Shown here: positions 44,865-53,350 of the stretch, piece after piece
Position numbering within the stretch: position 1 is the first letter of the stretch
How the letters are laid out: the number at the start of each line of letters is the position of its first letter
Source of the DNA: Candidatus Aalborgicola bjergmarkensis
GTDB taxonomy: Bacteria; Pseudomonadota; Gammaproteobacteria; Burkholderiales; Burkholderiaceae_C
Assembly (NCBI GenBank): GCA_016708725.1
Contig: JADJFE010000006.1
Coordinates: 124,001-188,000 of the forward strand
DNA length: 64,000 bases
Reading direction: 5' to 3'
Made by a program: the position numbers and the translations under genes
The notes under the pieces: model-generated
The model's input: only the letters and a program-made list of their open reading frames with translations
The model's database searches: none
What the model was told of the DNA's origin: nothing

Positions 44865-47129
44865 TTAGCCCCGCAGTGCCTGAACTTCACCAACGGCCAC
44901 GCGCAGACGATGCGCCAGATTGCGCGCCACTTGCTTGATGATGCGCAGCGCCAGCGCGGGGTGCAGTTGCACCAGTTCGTTGAAACCCTCCTTGGACAAG
45001 GCGTACACCTCGACATCGTCGATGGCCTGCGCGTCCGCAGTGTGGCCGGAGCCATCGAGAAAGTTCAGGCCACCGATGATGTCGCCAGGTCCGCAGGTAG
45101 CCATGTGGTAACTTTCCTTCTTGTCCAGCGGCACCGTTATCTTGACCGTGCCACGGCGGATCATGTACAGCTCGGTCCCACCTTCCCCGGACCTGAATAT
45201 TTTCTTGCCCGCTTTCACCAGCTGCAGCTCCAGCCGCTGCTGCAATGCGGCCAGCACGGCTTCATCGTTATCGACAAATGCCAGCATCTCCGGCAGATTG
45301 ATGCTGCGCTCGACGTCCTGGGGCTCTGGTGCATCCGGCTCGAACAGGGCATCGGTGCGCTGCTGGGCCTCGATCCATTCCAGCGCCTCATCCTGCTGGC
45401 GAAATGCAAAGGCCTTGTTGCTCGGGCGCACCACGCCGGTTTCCTTGAGGAAACGCTTCATTTTCAAGCCGCTGGGTAGATGGCGCGGAATATCACAAAA
45501 CACCAGATAGGCATCGACTTCGGCTAACCTGTCCTTGATTTGCTCCAGCACGTGCGTGGCAGTCACATCCAGCGACTGCACGCGGCGCATGTTCAGAATT
45601 ACATACTTGTGTTTGCCAACTTCCGCTTCAAGTGCCGTGTGCAACTGGTTGGCCGTGCCAAAAAACAGGCTACCCTGCAATTCGATGATGACCGTATCAT
45701 CCACATGGTGCGTGAGCGTCTGATTGATCCGGGTCATGCGTGTGCGCTTGGTGTAAATCTCGCTGCCCTCGATGCGGTGGCGCACCACGGAGCTGCGGGT
45801 TTGTTCGCGGATAAACAAAAGAATGGCAATCGCCACGCCAACACCCGAGGCAGCGATCAGATTGCCAAAAATAGCCACCAGGATGACGGCCAGGATGACG
45901 GCAAAATCCAGGCGGGTTGTCGGACTGTAGAAGAAATGCAGGCTATGCCGGTCGATCATACGCACGCCCAGCACCACCAGAATGCCCGCCAGGGCCGCAA
46001 CAGGCACCCAGGCAATCAGTGGAACCAGAACCAGGTAGGCAAGCAACGAAAAACCTCCCGCGAGGATGCCCGAAAGTCTGGAATGCCCGCCGCTGGAAAT
46101 ATTGATCAGCGAGGCGCCCATGGTGCCCGCGCCGGGAATGCCGCCCAGCAGCGAAGCAGCAAAATTGCCCACGCCCTGCCCGATCAGCACCCGATTGGAG
46201 TCGTGTTGGGTGTTGGTCATGGCATCGACCACCAGACAGGTCTTCAAGGTATCAATGGCCAGCAACACCGCCAGCGTCACCGCAGGAACCGCCACCTTGA
46301 GTACCGCATCAAAACCCAGCCCGCGCAGGGAATTCCAGTGCGTGCGAATGGTTTCTTGCAAGGTGGCGTTGCCCGTTGCCAGGCTGCCTACCAGCAGCGG
46401 GTTATCGACGGTGCGCAACAGTTGTGCATCCAGTGCCCCTAAGCCCAGGTAACACGCCACACCGGCCAATAATGCAATGATGGCGGCAGGTACTTTTTGT
46501 GTCACGCGCGGAGTTAGCAGCATGGCACCGATCACCACGGCACCCACCAGCATGCTGTGCCAGTCCCACTGCAGCGGCATGCGCAATGCCCCCAGAAAAC
46601 TGGTTCCGGCGGGCGCACCAACGAGTTTGGGCGCCTGACTGCCAATGATGATCAGCCCGACACCTGAAAGGTAGCCACTGACCACCGGGTACGGAATGTA
46701 TTTGATCAGGCGGCCCACGCCGGAGATGCCCAGGACAATCTGGATGCCGCCGGTGAGCACACCGATGAGACCCAGCAGCAAAAGCGCCGCCTCCGGCGCC
46801 AAGCCATCTTGCATGAAACCCAGCGCCAGCGCCGCCAGGACCGCTGCGGCTGGCGCACACGGCGCTGTAATCAGGCGCGTACAGCCACCCACGGCAGGGG
46901 CAATCAGGCCCAGTGCCGTGGCACCCAGAATACCCGCCAGCGCCCCCTGCGCGGCCAGCGTGCCACCCAGCGGTGAAAAGATGGTGACACCAAAGGCGAT
47001 GGCCGAAGGCAGCGCCACCAGCATGGCCGCCAGTCCTCCCCAAACATCGCCGCTCAGGCCCTGGCGCACAGCAGCGTTGGTGACAGCGTTAGTGTTCGCG
47101 CCTGTAATTTCGGTCGGGGGGGAAGACAT
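44865..47129 (-). CDS. SulP anion transporter with STAS and cyclic-nucleotide-binding domains
   Basis: A 754-residue SulP/SLC26 transporter for sulfate, bicarbonate or similar anions. Residues about 20-430 form the membrane domain (LSGDVWGGLAAMLVALPSAIAFG opens it; GGIPGAGTMGASLINI and SRLSGILAGG are family blocks). About 455-560 is a STAS domain (VILNMRRVQSLDVTATHVLE). About 620-740 is a cyclic-nucleotide-binding domain (GEGGTELYMIRRGTVKI, GPGDIIGGLNFLDGSGHTADA). The combination suggests transport gated by cAMP or cGMP. It starts 33 bases after the porin stop and abuts the CheX-like gene, linking transport with a phosphorelay. Confidence 0.9.
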   Translation of the reverse strand: MSSPPTEITGANTNAVTNAAVRQGLSGDVWGGLAAMLVALPSAIAFGVTIFSPLGGTLAAQGALAGILGATALGLIAPAVGGCTRLITAPCAPAAAVLAALALGFMQDGLAPEAALLLLGLIGVLTGGIQIVLGISGVGRLIKYIPYPVVSGYLSGVGLIIIGSQAPKLVGAPAGTSFLGALRMPLQWDWHSMLVGAVVIGAMLLTPRVTQKVPAAIIALLAGVACYLGLGALDAQLLRTVDNPLLVGSLATGNATLQETIRTHWNSLRGLGFDAVLKVAVPAVTLAVLLAIDTLKTCLVVDAMTNTQHDSNRVLIGQGVGNFAASLLGGIPGAGTMGASLINISSGGHSRLSGILAGGFSLLAYLVLVPLIAWVPVAALAGILVVLGVRMIDRHSLHFFYSPTTRLDFAVILAVILVAIFGNLIAASGVGVAIAILLFIREQTRSSVVRHRIEGSEIYTKRTRMTRINQTLTHHVDDTVIIELQGSLFFGTANQLHTALEAEVGKHKYVILNMRRVQSLDVTATHVLEQIKDRLAEVDAYLVFCDIPRHLPSGLKMKRFLKETGVVRPSNKAFAFRQQDEALEWIEAQQRTDALFEPDAPEPQDVERSINLPEMLAFVDNDEAVLAALQQRLELQLVKAGKKIFRSGEGGTELYMIRRGTVKITVPLDKKESYHMATCGPGDIIGGLNFLDGSGHTADAQAIDDVEVYALSKEGFNELVQLHPALALRIIKQVARNLAHRLRVAVGEVQALRG

Positions 47130-47162
47130 GCACTAGGACTTTTGACACTGTGGATCGTATCC

Positions 47163-48638
47163 TTAGAACGTCAAGAACATGCCGACAGTCACAGCGTAGG
47201 GAGAAAAGCCAAACGAATTGGTGTCGCCGCGCTGGGTGAGCGTGCCAAGATTGGCATTGCTATTGTTGTTAACCCTCTGGTAGTAGGTGTAGTAGCTCAT
47301 GTTTTTCGATACGTTGTAGAGATAACCTAAACCGTATGCATCACTGGAAGGGTCCGCCCCCTTTGCAGTATTGGTTCCGTAGGCACCTGTGGCAGTGGCT
47401 CCGGTGTAGTCGAGATGCGCAGCGCTGAGTTCAACTCGGTGTGGTCCCATGTCATAGGCACCGGAGAGTCCGTAGGCACGTGAGCCATAACCACCAGCGT
47501 CGGAAACCGAGAATGCCGTGTAAGAGCCTCCCACCGTCAGCGCACCCATCGTGTAGCGGGCACCCAGAATATCGGTAGATTGTTCGCGTCTGGTCCAGTT
47601 CGACGGTGCCGGTGCCACAGCCATATCGTTGACCTGCTGGTAATTCATGTGGCCGTAACCCAGGTACAGCGGACCATTTTTGTATTGAACATTCAAGGCC
47701 CAGGTTGCGCCATCATATTTCAGATCATTTCTGCCATTGGCTTGCTGCCCCATGGAGTAGGACACTTCGCCGGAAAGGGGACCCATGGTCGGGGTGCGAT
47801 AGCGCAGGGAATTGGCGTAGAAAAATGCCGTGCCCGTATTGGCCCCACCCAGTGTGCCAACTGTATTCGGAACACTGGTGACTGCGACGTTATTGGTCGG
47901 GCCTTTCAGGTATTTACCCATGGCCTCGGGCCGACTCACGGAAAACAAGGCACTGAAATCACTCAAACCATAGTTGTTAGCTGACATATTGTCAGCTCCC
48001 AACATCACCCAAAAGGGTGCCATGTACATCACCCCCGCTTCGATGGAGCCAAATTGTTGATTGACCAACCCAACGGTTGCGCCACGGTTAAACAAAATGC
48101 TTCCCCCACCGTTGGTGGCGTAGGCTTCAGTTACACCGCCGCCTGCCGTACCCTTGGACAAATCCAGTCCGGTTTCCAGACCGAAGATGGCTTTGTTGCT
48201 GTTATCCAATGTCCATGAACCAGTCAGTCCAAGTCGGCTGGCCATCTGGCCTTGCTGGACACGGTTGGTTGTCACCGCATTGCCAGCGGAATCCGAGCCG
48301 ACGGACGAAACTAACCCTAGGTCGGCGCGTCCATACAACTTGACATTCAAGCCCGTGGGGGATGAGGTTACCGCCACAGCGTTTGCCGGGCCGACTTGCA
48401 CGGGGGCGCTCGCGCCGGTTGGAGCGCTTGCAGCGGGCGCCGTCACTGCCCCCTTCGCCTCAAGCATCTCAATACGTTTAAGGAGTTGGTTAACAGTGGC
48501 TTTGAGGTCGCTGACCTCGTCGGCCACCGCGCCGCCGCTCAATCCCGCAAGCATTAAAGACGCAGTCAGTACCTTAAGACGGCTAGCCGACGCGGGGAAA
48601 GGGGGATTCTGGTGGGATGCCTGTACGGGCATGTTCAT
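47163..48638 (-). CDS. outer-membrane porin
   Basis: A 491-residue Gram-negative trimeric porin. The precursor has a long N-region and signal (about residues 21-39, ending AVADE), then a short coiled segment (LKATVNQLLKRIEMLEA), then strands typical of betaproteobacterial porins (LNVKLYGRADLGLVSSVGSD, SRLGLTGSWTLDNSNKAIFGLETGLD) and ends in aromatic Phe (VGMFLTF), the outer-membrane insertion signal. The extra N-terminal coiled coil is a little unusual for general porins. It is transcribed toward the SulP gene and could supply anions to it. Confidence 0.9.
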   Translation of the reverse strand: MNMPVQASHQNPPFPASASRLKVLTASLMLAGLSGGAVADEVSDLKATVNQLLKRIEMLEAKGAVTAPAASAPTGASAPVQVGPANAVAVTSSPTGLNVKLYGRADLGLVSSVGSDSAGNAVTTNRVQQGQMASRLGLTGSWTLDNSNKAIFGLETGLDLSKGTAGGGVTEAYATNGGGSILFNRGATVGLVNQQFGSIEAGVMYMAPFWVMLGADNMSANNYGLSDFSALFSVSRPEAMGKYLKGPTNNVAVTSVPNTVGTLGGANTGTAFFYANSLRYRTPTMGPLSGEVSYSMGQQANGRNDLKYDGATWALNVQYKNGPLYLGYGHMNYQQVNDMAVAPAPSNWTRREQSTDILGARYTMGALTVGGSYTAFSVSDAGGYGSRAYGLSGAYDMGPHRVELSAAHLDYTGATATGAYGTNTAKGADPSSDAYGLGYLYNVSKNMSYYTYYQRVNNNSNANLGTLTQRGDTNSFGFSPYAVTVGMFLTF

Positions 48639-48843
48639 ATGGTTTCTCCTTCGTTGGATGTGATTGGTGATACATGGCTTTTGCCGCCATGCTGTTTCAT
48701 GCTAACCAGGGTGTGGGTTTTGGGCAAATGCCCGCTACACAGTTCAACATTTCTTGTCCGGTTTCGTTGCTATTTTGCCCGGATTGGCTAATATCCCCCA
48801 CGCCGCTTCCTTGCGGTAAACACAGCACAAAAGGAGACTGGTC
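48639..48843. promoter_or_regulatory. divergent spacer of porin and binding-protein genes
   Basis: A 205-bp spacer between divergent genes must hold both promoters; no consensus boxes could be fixed by eye. On the minus strand GAAGGAGAAACC precedes the porin ATG, a strong ribosome-binding site; on the plus strand AAAGGAG precedes the ATG at 48844. Confidence 0.5.
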
Positions 48844-49659
48844 ATGAATACAAGGAAACTTTTCGCCATGTTCCTTGGCGCTCTGACCGCAACCACCTTG
48901 TCAGCCACCTGTTGGGCGGCGGACATTGTTCTCAAACTGGCTACGCAAGCCAACGGGAACCACAAGTACTACCACCTGCTTCTGGAAGAGTCGCTCAAGG
49001 CAGCCGGCCATACAGTCAAAATTGAGCCCGAAGACAACCTGCCGCAGCCGCGCATCGTGTCCTACATCGATGAAGGCAAACTCACTTTGCATTACTTTTT
49101 ACAAACCAAGGAGCGCGACGCGAAATATGTTCCAGTGAACCACAAACTGACACAAGGCTTGATTGGTCAGCGTGTGATGCTGATCCCCAAAGGTGACGAG
49201 TCCGTGTATACCAAGGTCAAATCCCTAGAAGACCTGAAGGCATCCGGGAAAGTTGCCGGACTGGGCAAGGGGTGGTTTGATGTATCGGTCTGGAATGAAA
49301 GCGGCCTGCCAGTCCTGGAACAAGGGGGTGAATGGAAATACCTCTACAAGATGATTGCGTCCAAGGACCGGGGCATCGACTACTTCCCGCGTGGAGCTAT
49401 CGAAATCCTGGCCGAGGCAAAGGAACAACCCAGCCTGGCCATCGAGCCCAATTTGTTGCTGGTGTACCCACGTGACTTTATTTTCTATCTGTCCAAGCCC
49501 AATGCCCTGCTCCAACCCATCCTTGAAGCTGCGCTCAAACAGGCGGAGAAGTCTGGCTTGCAAAAAAAGCTGATAGACGAATATTTCGGACCGCAGATCG
49601 CCACATTGCATCTGGACAAACGCACGCGCATCAATTTGAAAAATCCAACGAGCAATTGA
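48844..49659 (+). CDS. periplasmic substrate-binding protein
   Basis: A 271-residue protein with a clear signal peptide (residues 5-25, ending CWAAD). The mature part has a periplasmic binding fold: IVLKLATQANGNHKYYHLL at the start, YIDEGKLTLHYFLQTKERDA, and SVYTKVKSLEDLKASGKVAGL, recalling family-3 binding proteins. No transporter is adjacent. GGAG is 5-9 bases ahead of the ATG. Its last bases overlap the MazG-like gene. The ligand is unknown. Confidence 0.75.
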   Translation: MNTRKLFAMFLGALTATTLSATCWAADIVLKLATQANGNHKYYHLLLEESLKAAGHTVKIEPEDNLPQPRIVSYIDEGKLTLHYFLQTKERDAKYVPVNHKLTQGLIGQRVMLIPKGDESVYTKVKSLEDLKASGKVAGLGKGWFDVSVWNESGLPVLEQGGEWKYLYKMIASKDRGIDYFPRGAIEILAEAKEQPSLAIEPNLLLVYPRDFIFYLSKPNALLQPILEAALKQAEKSGLQKKLIDEYFGPQIATLHLDKRTRINLKNPTSN

Positions 49660-50018
49660 CGTGTAGCCACGTGTACGAACTTCAGCCCCTGATACAAGCC
49701 TTGCGTACCTTTGCCCTTGAGCGCGACTGGGCACAGTTTCACGCCCCCAAAAATCTTGCCTGTGCCCTGTCGGTGGAGGCGGCAGAGTTGCTGGAGCACT
49801 TCCAGTGGCTGACCGAAGAGCAAAGCCGCACGCTCGGGGAGAAAAGCAAGCAAGCCGTTGCAGCCGAAGCAGCGGATGTGTTTTTGTACCTGCTGCAGCT
49901 GTGCGACCAGCTCGACATCGACCTGATGGCTGCCGCTTGGCACAAACTCCAGGTCAACGCCGAAAAATACCCGGTGCCCGCAGCACGCGGCAACAGCCGC
50001 AAATACACCGAGCTGTGA
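49656..50018 (+). CDS. MazG-like nucleotide pyrophosphohydrolase
   Basis: A 120-residue all-alpha NTP pyrophosphohydrolase of the MazG / dCTPase type. The metal-binding pattern is clear: ALSVEAAELLEHFQWL and, later, EAADVFLYLLQLCDQL, giving the ExxE and ExxD pairs. These enzymes remove non-canonical or excess nucleotides. Start is TTG 49656, overlapping the previous TGA, or GTG 49671. A dispersed repeat follows its stop codon. Confidence 0.88.
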   Translation: MTCSHVYELQPLIQALRTFALERDWAQFHAPKNLACALSVEAAELLEHFQWLTEEQSRTLGEKSKQAVAAEAADVFLYLLQLCDQLDIDLMAAAWHKLQVNAEKYPVPAARGNSRKYTEL

Positions 50019-50035
50019 GTGATACGCTATACAAA

Positions 50036-50090
50036 GAATAGCTGTCTCCGCTCCGCTCCCTATCCACGGCTCAGGCGGGTGATTTGGCTC
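50036..50090 (+). repeat. dispersed ATAGCTG repeat overlapping the msrQ end
   Basis: The unit starts GAATAGCTGTCTCCGC, continues with a TCCCTATCC segment and ends GGGTGATTTGGC. Its right part covers the last codons and stop of the minus-strand msrQ, so the repeat supplies the end of that protein. Confidence 0.65.
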
Positions 50091-50700
50091 TTTTTTTGGC
50101 ATACTGCCATAGCCGCCAGCCTAGCAGACTGCCCAGAACGGCTGCGTACACGGCCACCTCGGCAAAGTTGTTTTTGCCCGCACGCATCCAAAAGAAGTGG
50201 AGCACCGCCAGACCCGCCACTGCGTACACCGCTTTGTGCAGGGTTTGCCAGCGCTTGGCGCCCATGTATTTGATGGCACGGTTAAAGGAGGTCACTGCCA
50301 GCGGGGTGAGGAGCACAAACGCCGCAAATCCCACCAGAATGAACGGCCGCTTGGCAATGTCCTTGGCGATGTCTGCCAACTCGAACCCCATGTCAAACCA
50401 GCTGTAGCTCAACAGGTGCAGCACCACGTAAAAATACATAAAAAGTCCGGCCATGCGGCGCATGCGCGCTAGTGCGGGCCATTTGGCTAGCGTTCTCAGC
50501 GGTGTGATGGTCAACACAATGCACAAAAAGCGTAGCGTCCAGTCGCCGGTGGACCGGATGACGAATTCTTGCGGGTTGGCTCCGGCACCCTGGGTGGCGA
50601 CCAGGTAGACCAGCCACGCCAGCGGTGCCAACGACAGCAAAAAGAGCACGGGCTTTGCCGCAGTGTGCAACAGGAACTTGTTCATGGAGAAAGAAAACAT
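50071..50700 (-). CDS. msrQ: MsrQ heme-binding membrane subunit
   Basis: MsrQ is the heme b membrane partner that feeds electrons from the quinone pool to MsrP for repair of oxidised periplasmic methionines. The 209-residue product has about six hydrophobic segments and the ferric-reductase-like pattern MAGLFMYFYVVLHLLSY, then WQTLHKAVYAVAGLAVLHFFW with heme-ligand His residues. ATG 50685 inside the frame is an alternative start. It follows msrP on the same strand with a 15-base gap. Confidence 0.92.
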   Translation of the reverse strand: MFSFSMNKFLLHTAAKPVLFLLSLAPLAWLVYLVATQGAGANPQEFVIRSTGDWTLRFLCIVLTITPLRTLAKWPALARMRRMAGLFMYFYVVLHLLSYSWFDMGFELADIAKDIAKRPFILVGFAAFVLLTPLAVTSFNRAIKYMGAKRWQTLHKAVYAVAGLAVLHFFWMRAGKNNFAEVAVYAAVLGSLLGWRLWQYAKKRAKSPA

Positions 50701-50715
50701 CTGGCCTTGGGCGAT

Positions 50716-51711
50716 TTAGAAGTTGCGCTTCAAGTCCATACCTGCGTAGAGCTGCCCCACTTGTGCTTCATAGCCATTAAACATCAGCGTTTTGCGCTTC
50801 TTGGCAAACAAGCCGTCTTCGCCGATGCGTCGCTCGCTGGCCTGACTCCAGCGGGGGTGGTCTACCTCGGGGTTGACGTTGGAATAGAAGCCATACTCCT
50901 GCGCAGCCGCCTTGTTCCAGGCGGTGGCAGGCAGTCTGTCGGTGAAGCGGATCTTGACAATGCTCTTGCCACTCTTGAAGCCATACTTCCAGGGAACCAC
51001 CATGCGCACAGGGGCACCGCTCTGGTTGGGCAACACCTCGCCATACATGCCGAAACCCAGCAGGGCTAGCGGGTGCATCGCTTCATCGAGTCGCAGGCCT
51101 TCTACATAGGGCCAGTCCAGCACACGCGAACCCACAAAAGGCATGGTCTTGGGATCGGCCAGACTCACAAACTCCACGTACTTGGCGCTACCCAAAGGCT
51201 CCACTTTCTTGATCAACTCGCTCATCGAATAACCCACCCAGGGAATCACCATGGACCAACCCTCCACACAGCGCAACCGGTAGATGCGTTCTTCCATGGG
51301 ACTCAGCTTTAGTAGATCTTCCAGCGTGTAACGGGCAGGTTTTTTGACCAAACCTTCCACCTCGACCGTCCACGCAGTGGTCTTGAGCGTGTGGGCATTC
51401 TTGGCAGGGTCGGATTTGTCGGTACCAAACTCGTAAAAGTTGTTATAGGTGCTGGCGTCCTTGTAGTCGGTGAGCTTTTCAAGAGTTGTGGCGCCAGCGA
51501 CCGATGTTTTGGCGCCCGGTAGTGCTGCCAGCTTGCCGGGGCGGGGCACTTGGGCCATCGCATCGCGTGCGGCCCAACTCGCCAAAGCGGCGCCCGCTAC
51601 ACCTGTGGCCATTAGCTTTATCAGAGCTCGGCGTTTTTCATAAACAGTTTGCGACGTAATCTCGCTGGAGAAGAGGTTATTGAATCCATCGCCTTGCATT
51701 TTGATCAACAT
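50716..51711 (-). CDS. msrP: MsrP periplasmic methionine sulfoxide reductase (Moco)
   Basis: MsrP carries a molybdenum cofactor and reduces methionine sulfoxide in periplasmic proteins. The 331-residue precursor has a Tat signal ([20 protein letters not shown]). The cofactor Cys lies in [15 protein letters not shown]; other family blocks are [23 protein letters not shown] and [17 protein letters not shown]. Length matches YedY. It is followed by msrQ, completing the MsrPQ repair system. Confidence 0.95.
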   Translation of the reverse strand: MLIKMQGDGFNNLFSSEITSQTVYEKRRALIKLMATGVAGAALASWAARDAMAQVPRPGKLAALPGAKTSVAGATTLEKLTDYKDASTYNNFYEFGTDKSDPAKNAHTLKTTAWTVEVEGLVKKPARYTLEDLLKLSPMEERIYRLRCVEGWSMVIPWVGYSMSELIKKVEPLGSAKYVEFVSLADPKTMPFVGSRVLDWPYVEGLRLDEAMHPLALLGFGMYGEVLPNQSGAPVRMVVPWKYGFKSGKSIVKIRFTDRLPATAWNKAAAQEYGFYSNVNPEVDHPRWSQASERRIGEDGLFAKKRKTLMFNGYEAQVGQLYAGMDLKRNF

Positions 51712-51776
51712 GAGGAATCTCCTTATGGGTATGAGTCGGGATGGATGCCGCTTTCTTACAGCGCTGGCTTAAAAGA

Positions 51777-52484
51777 TCAAGGCAGCTGGGTGTTGGTCAT
51801 ACGGCTCAGGATGATGCCCGTGCGGTTGGCGAGATAGCCCGAGTTGGGCAGTTTTTCAAAGTACCGGGGGCGCGGCAGCATGACGGCCAGACGGGCGGAC
51901 TCCCAGGCGTTGAGCTGTGCTGCCGACTTGCGAAAGTAATGCTGCGCAGCAGCCTCGGCACCAAAAACACCTTCGCCCCATTCGACGCTGTTGAGATAGA
52001 TTTCCAGAATCCGCTGTTTGCTCAACAACTGCTCCAGTAGCAGGGTCAGCACCAACTCCTGTCCTTTGCGCAGCAGGGTGCGCTCTCCTGACAAAAAGAG
52101 ATTCTTCGCCAATTGTTGCGTGATGGTGGAGCCTCCCACAATTTTTGCAGCGGTATGCTTGCGGGCGGCGCGTTGCTCGGCTTTGGCGTTTTTCTCCCAG
52201 GCTTTTTCCAAGGCCTCCCAATCCACGCCGTCGTGGTTGCTAAAACTATCGTCTTCGGATGCCAGCACCGCACGTTTCAGATGTTCGGACAACTGGACAT
52301 ACCCCACCCAGCGCTGGCTCCAGCGCAGCGTGCCACCCTCCAGCAAGCGCCAGGCTTCGGAACGCTGAAAACTGGTCGATTCGGGGTTTACTACAACCAT
52401 AAACGCGATGCGCCCGACAAAATACAGCTGCAGGGCAACAAATGCCAGCACAAACAGGCCCAGGCAACGCGCGAACAGCTTCAT
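51777..52484 (-). CDS. mtgA: monofunctional peptidoglycan glycosyltransferase
   Basis: MtgA polymerises lipid II into glycan strands at the inner membrane. The 235-residue product has one N-terminal membrane helix (residues 7-30) and a family 51 glycosyltransferase domain: SEDDSFSNHDGVDWEA with the catalytic Glu, GGSTITQQLAKNLFLS, LEQLLSKQRILEIYLN and GVFGAEAAAQHYF. There is no penicillin-binding transpeptidase domain. It is 5 bases after the TonB-like gene on the same strand. Confidence 0.95.
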   Translation of the reverse strand: MKLFARCLGLFVLAFVALQLYFVGRIAFMVVVNPESTSFQRSEAWRLLEGGTLRWSQRWVGYVQLSEHLKRAVLASEDDSFSNHDGVDWEALEKAWEKNAKAEQRAARKHTAAKIVGGSTITQQLAKNLFLSGERTLLRKGQELVLTLLLEQLLSKQRILEIYLNSVEWGEGVFGAEAAAQHYFRKSAAQLNAWESARLAVMLPRPRYFEKLPNSGYLANRTGIILSRMTNTQLP

Positions 52485-52489
52485 CGGAC

Positions 52490-53350
52490 TTATCGACGGG
52501 AGCTTAGTGCGGCTTCCAGTGTTTCGTCGCGGGTGAATTTGAAACGCGAAACCACCAGAATCTGGTCGGCCTGGCGGCGCATCGGGGCAGAAAAACGCCC
52601 GAATGGCCCGGCGGAGTACACAATCGCGGACGCGTGGCGGTCCAGGGTGCGGTTGCCGGAACTCTCCACCACCTCGGTACCCAATACCTGGCCGTCATGG
52701 TTGACGGTGACAATCATCGTCAGCTCACCATACATCTTCTTGCCATGCGATTGGGGAAAATTGTCGGTACCACGGTTTTCAATACGCCGACGCAGGGTAT
52801 CGTAGTAAACGGCATACACCTCTTCCCGTGCGGACGGGCTGATGTAGCGCCGTTTGGGGCGTTCGTTGTCCTGGTTGATACGGCGCTCGATTTCTGCCAG
52901 CAACTTGATGAGCTTGCGGCGTTTTTCTTCCCGCTCCACGTCTTCGGGTTTGTTGGTGGACTCGTCGGGGTCTGGCGGCGGCAAGGCCGCGAGCTGGCGT
53001 TTGACTTGCGCCAGCAGCAGCGTTTGCTGCTCACGCAAGGACTGTAATTTGCTGGCCGCTTCTTGCTCAACGTCATCGCCTTGTTCCACCAAGGCCGAAG
53101 GTGGCAGCGGACTGGTGGCGCGGCCTGCGTCGGCATCTCCTCCTCCGGCCAGTGATGCCTGGGCAATGGCCTTGGGCTTTTCGGGAGCCTCGTTGGTGCG
53201 GGCATTCACCAGGATCACTTCCATCGGGGTGTCTTCAAACACCCGGTTAAACGTTTGCGGGGCAGCAAAGCGCAAGGTCAACAAGGCAGCATGCAGCACG
53301 ATGGAGGCTGCCAAGGCCAGTTGCATGGTACTCAAGGAACGCAGTTTCAC
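52490..53350 (-). CDS. TonB-like energy-transducer protein
   Basis: A 286-residue protein with an N-terminal membrane helix (residues 8-27), a Pro/Ala-rich and charged middle with a coiled segment (LQSLREQQTLLLAQVKRQL, then DVEREEKRRKLIKLLAE), and a C-terminal TonB-type domain with LTMIVTVNHDGQVLGTEVVE. TonB proteins use the proton-motive force via ExbB/ExbD to energise outer-membrane receptors; a TolA-like role is possible. No exbBD is nearby. The helical middle is longer than in classical TonB. Its ATG overlaps the RNB gene stop. Confidence 0.82.
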   Translation of the reverse strand: MKLRSLSTMQLALAASIVLHAALLTLRFAAPQTFNRVFEDTPMEVILVNARTNEAPEKPKAIAQASLAGGGDADAGRATSPLPPSALVEQGDDVEQEAASKLQSLREQQTLLLAQVKRQLAALPPPDPDESTNKPEDVEREEKRRKLIKLLAEIERRINQDNERPKRRYISPSAREEVYAVYYDTLRRRIENRGTDNFPQSHGKKMYGELTMIVTVNHDGQVLGTEVVESSGNRTLDRHASAIVYSAGPFGRFSAPMRRQADQILVVSRFKFTRDETLEAALSSRR

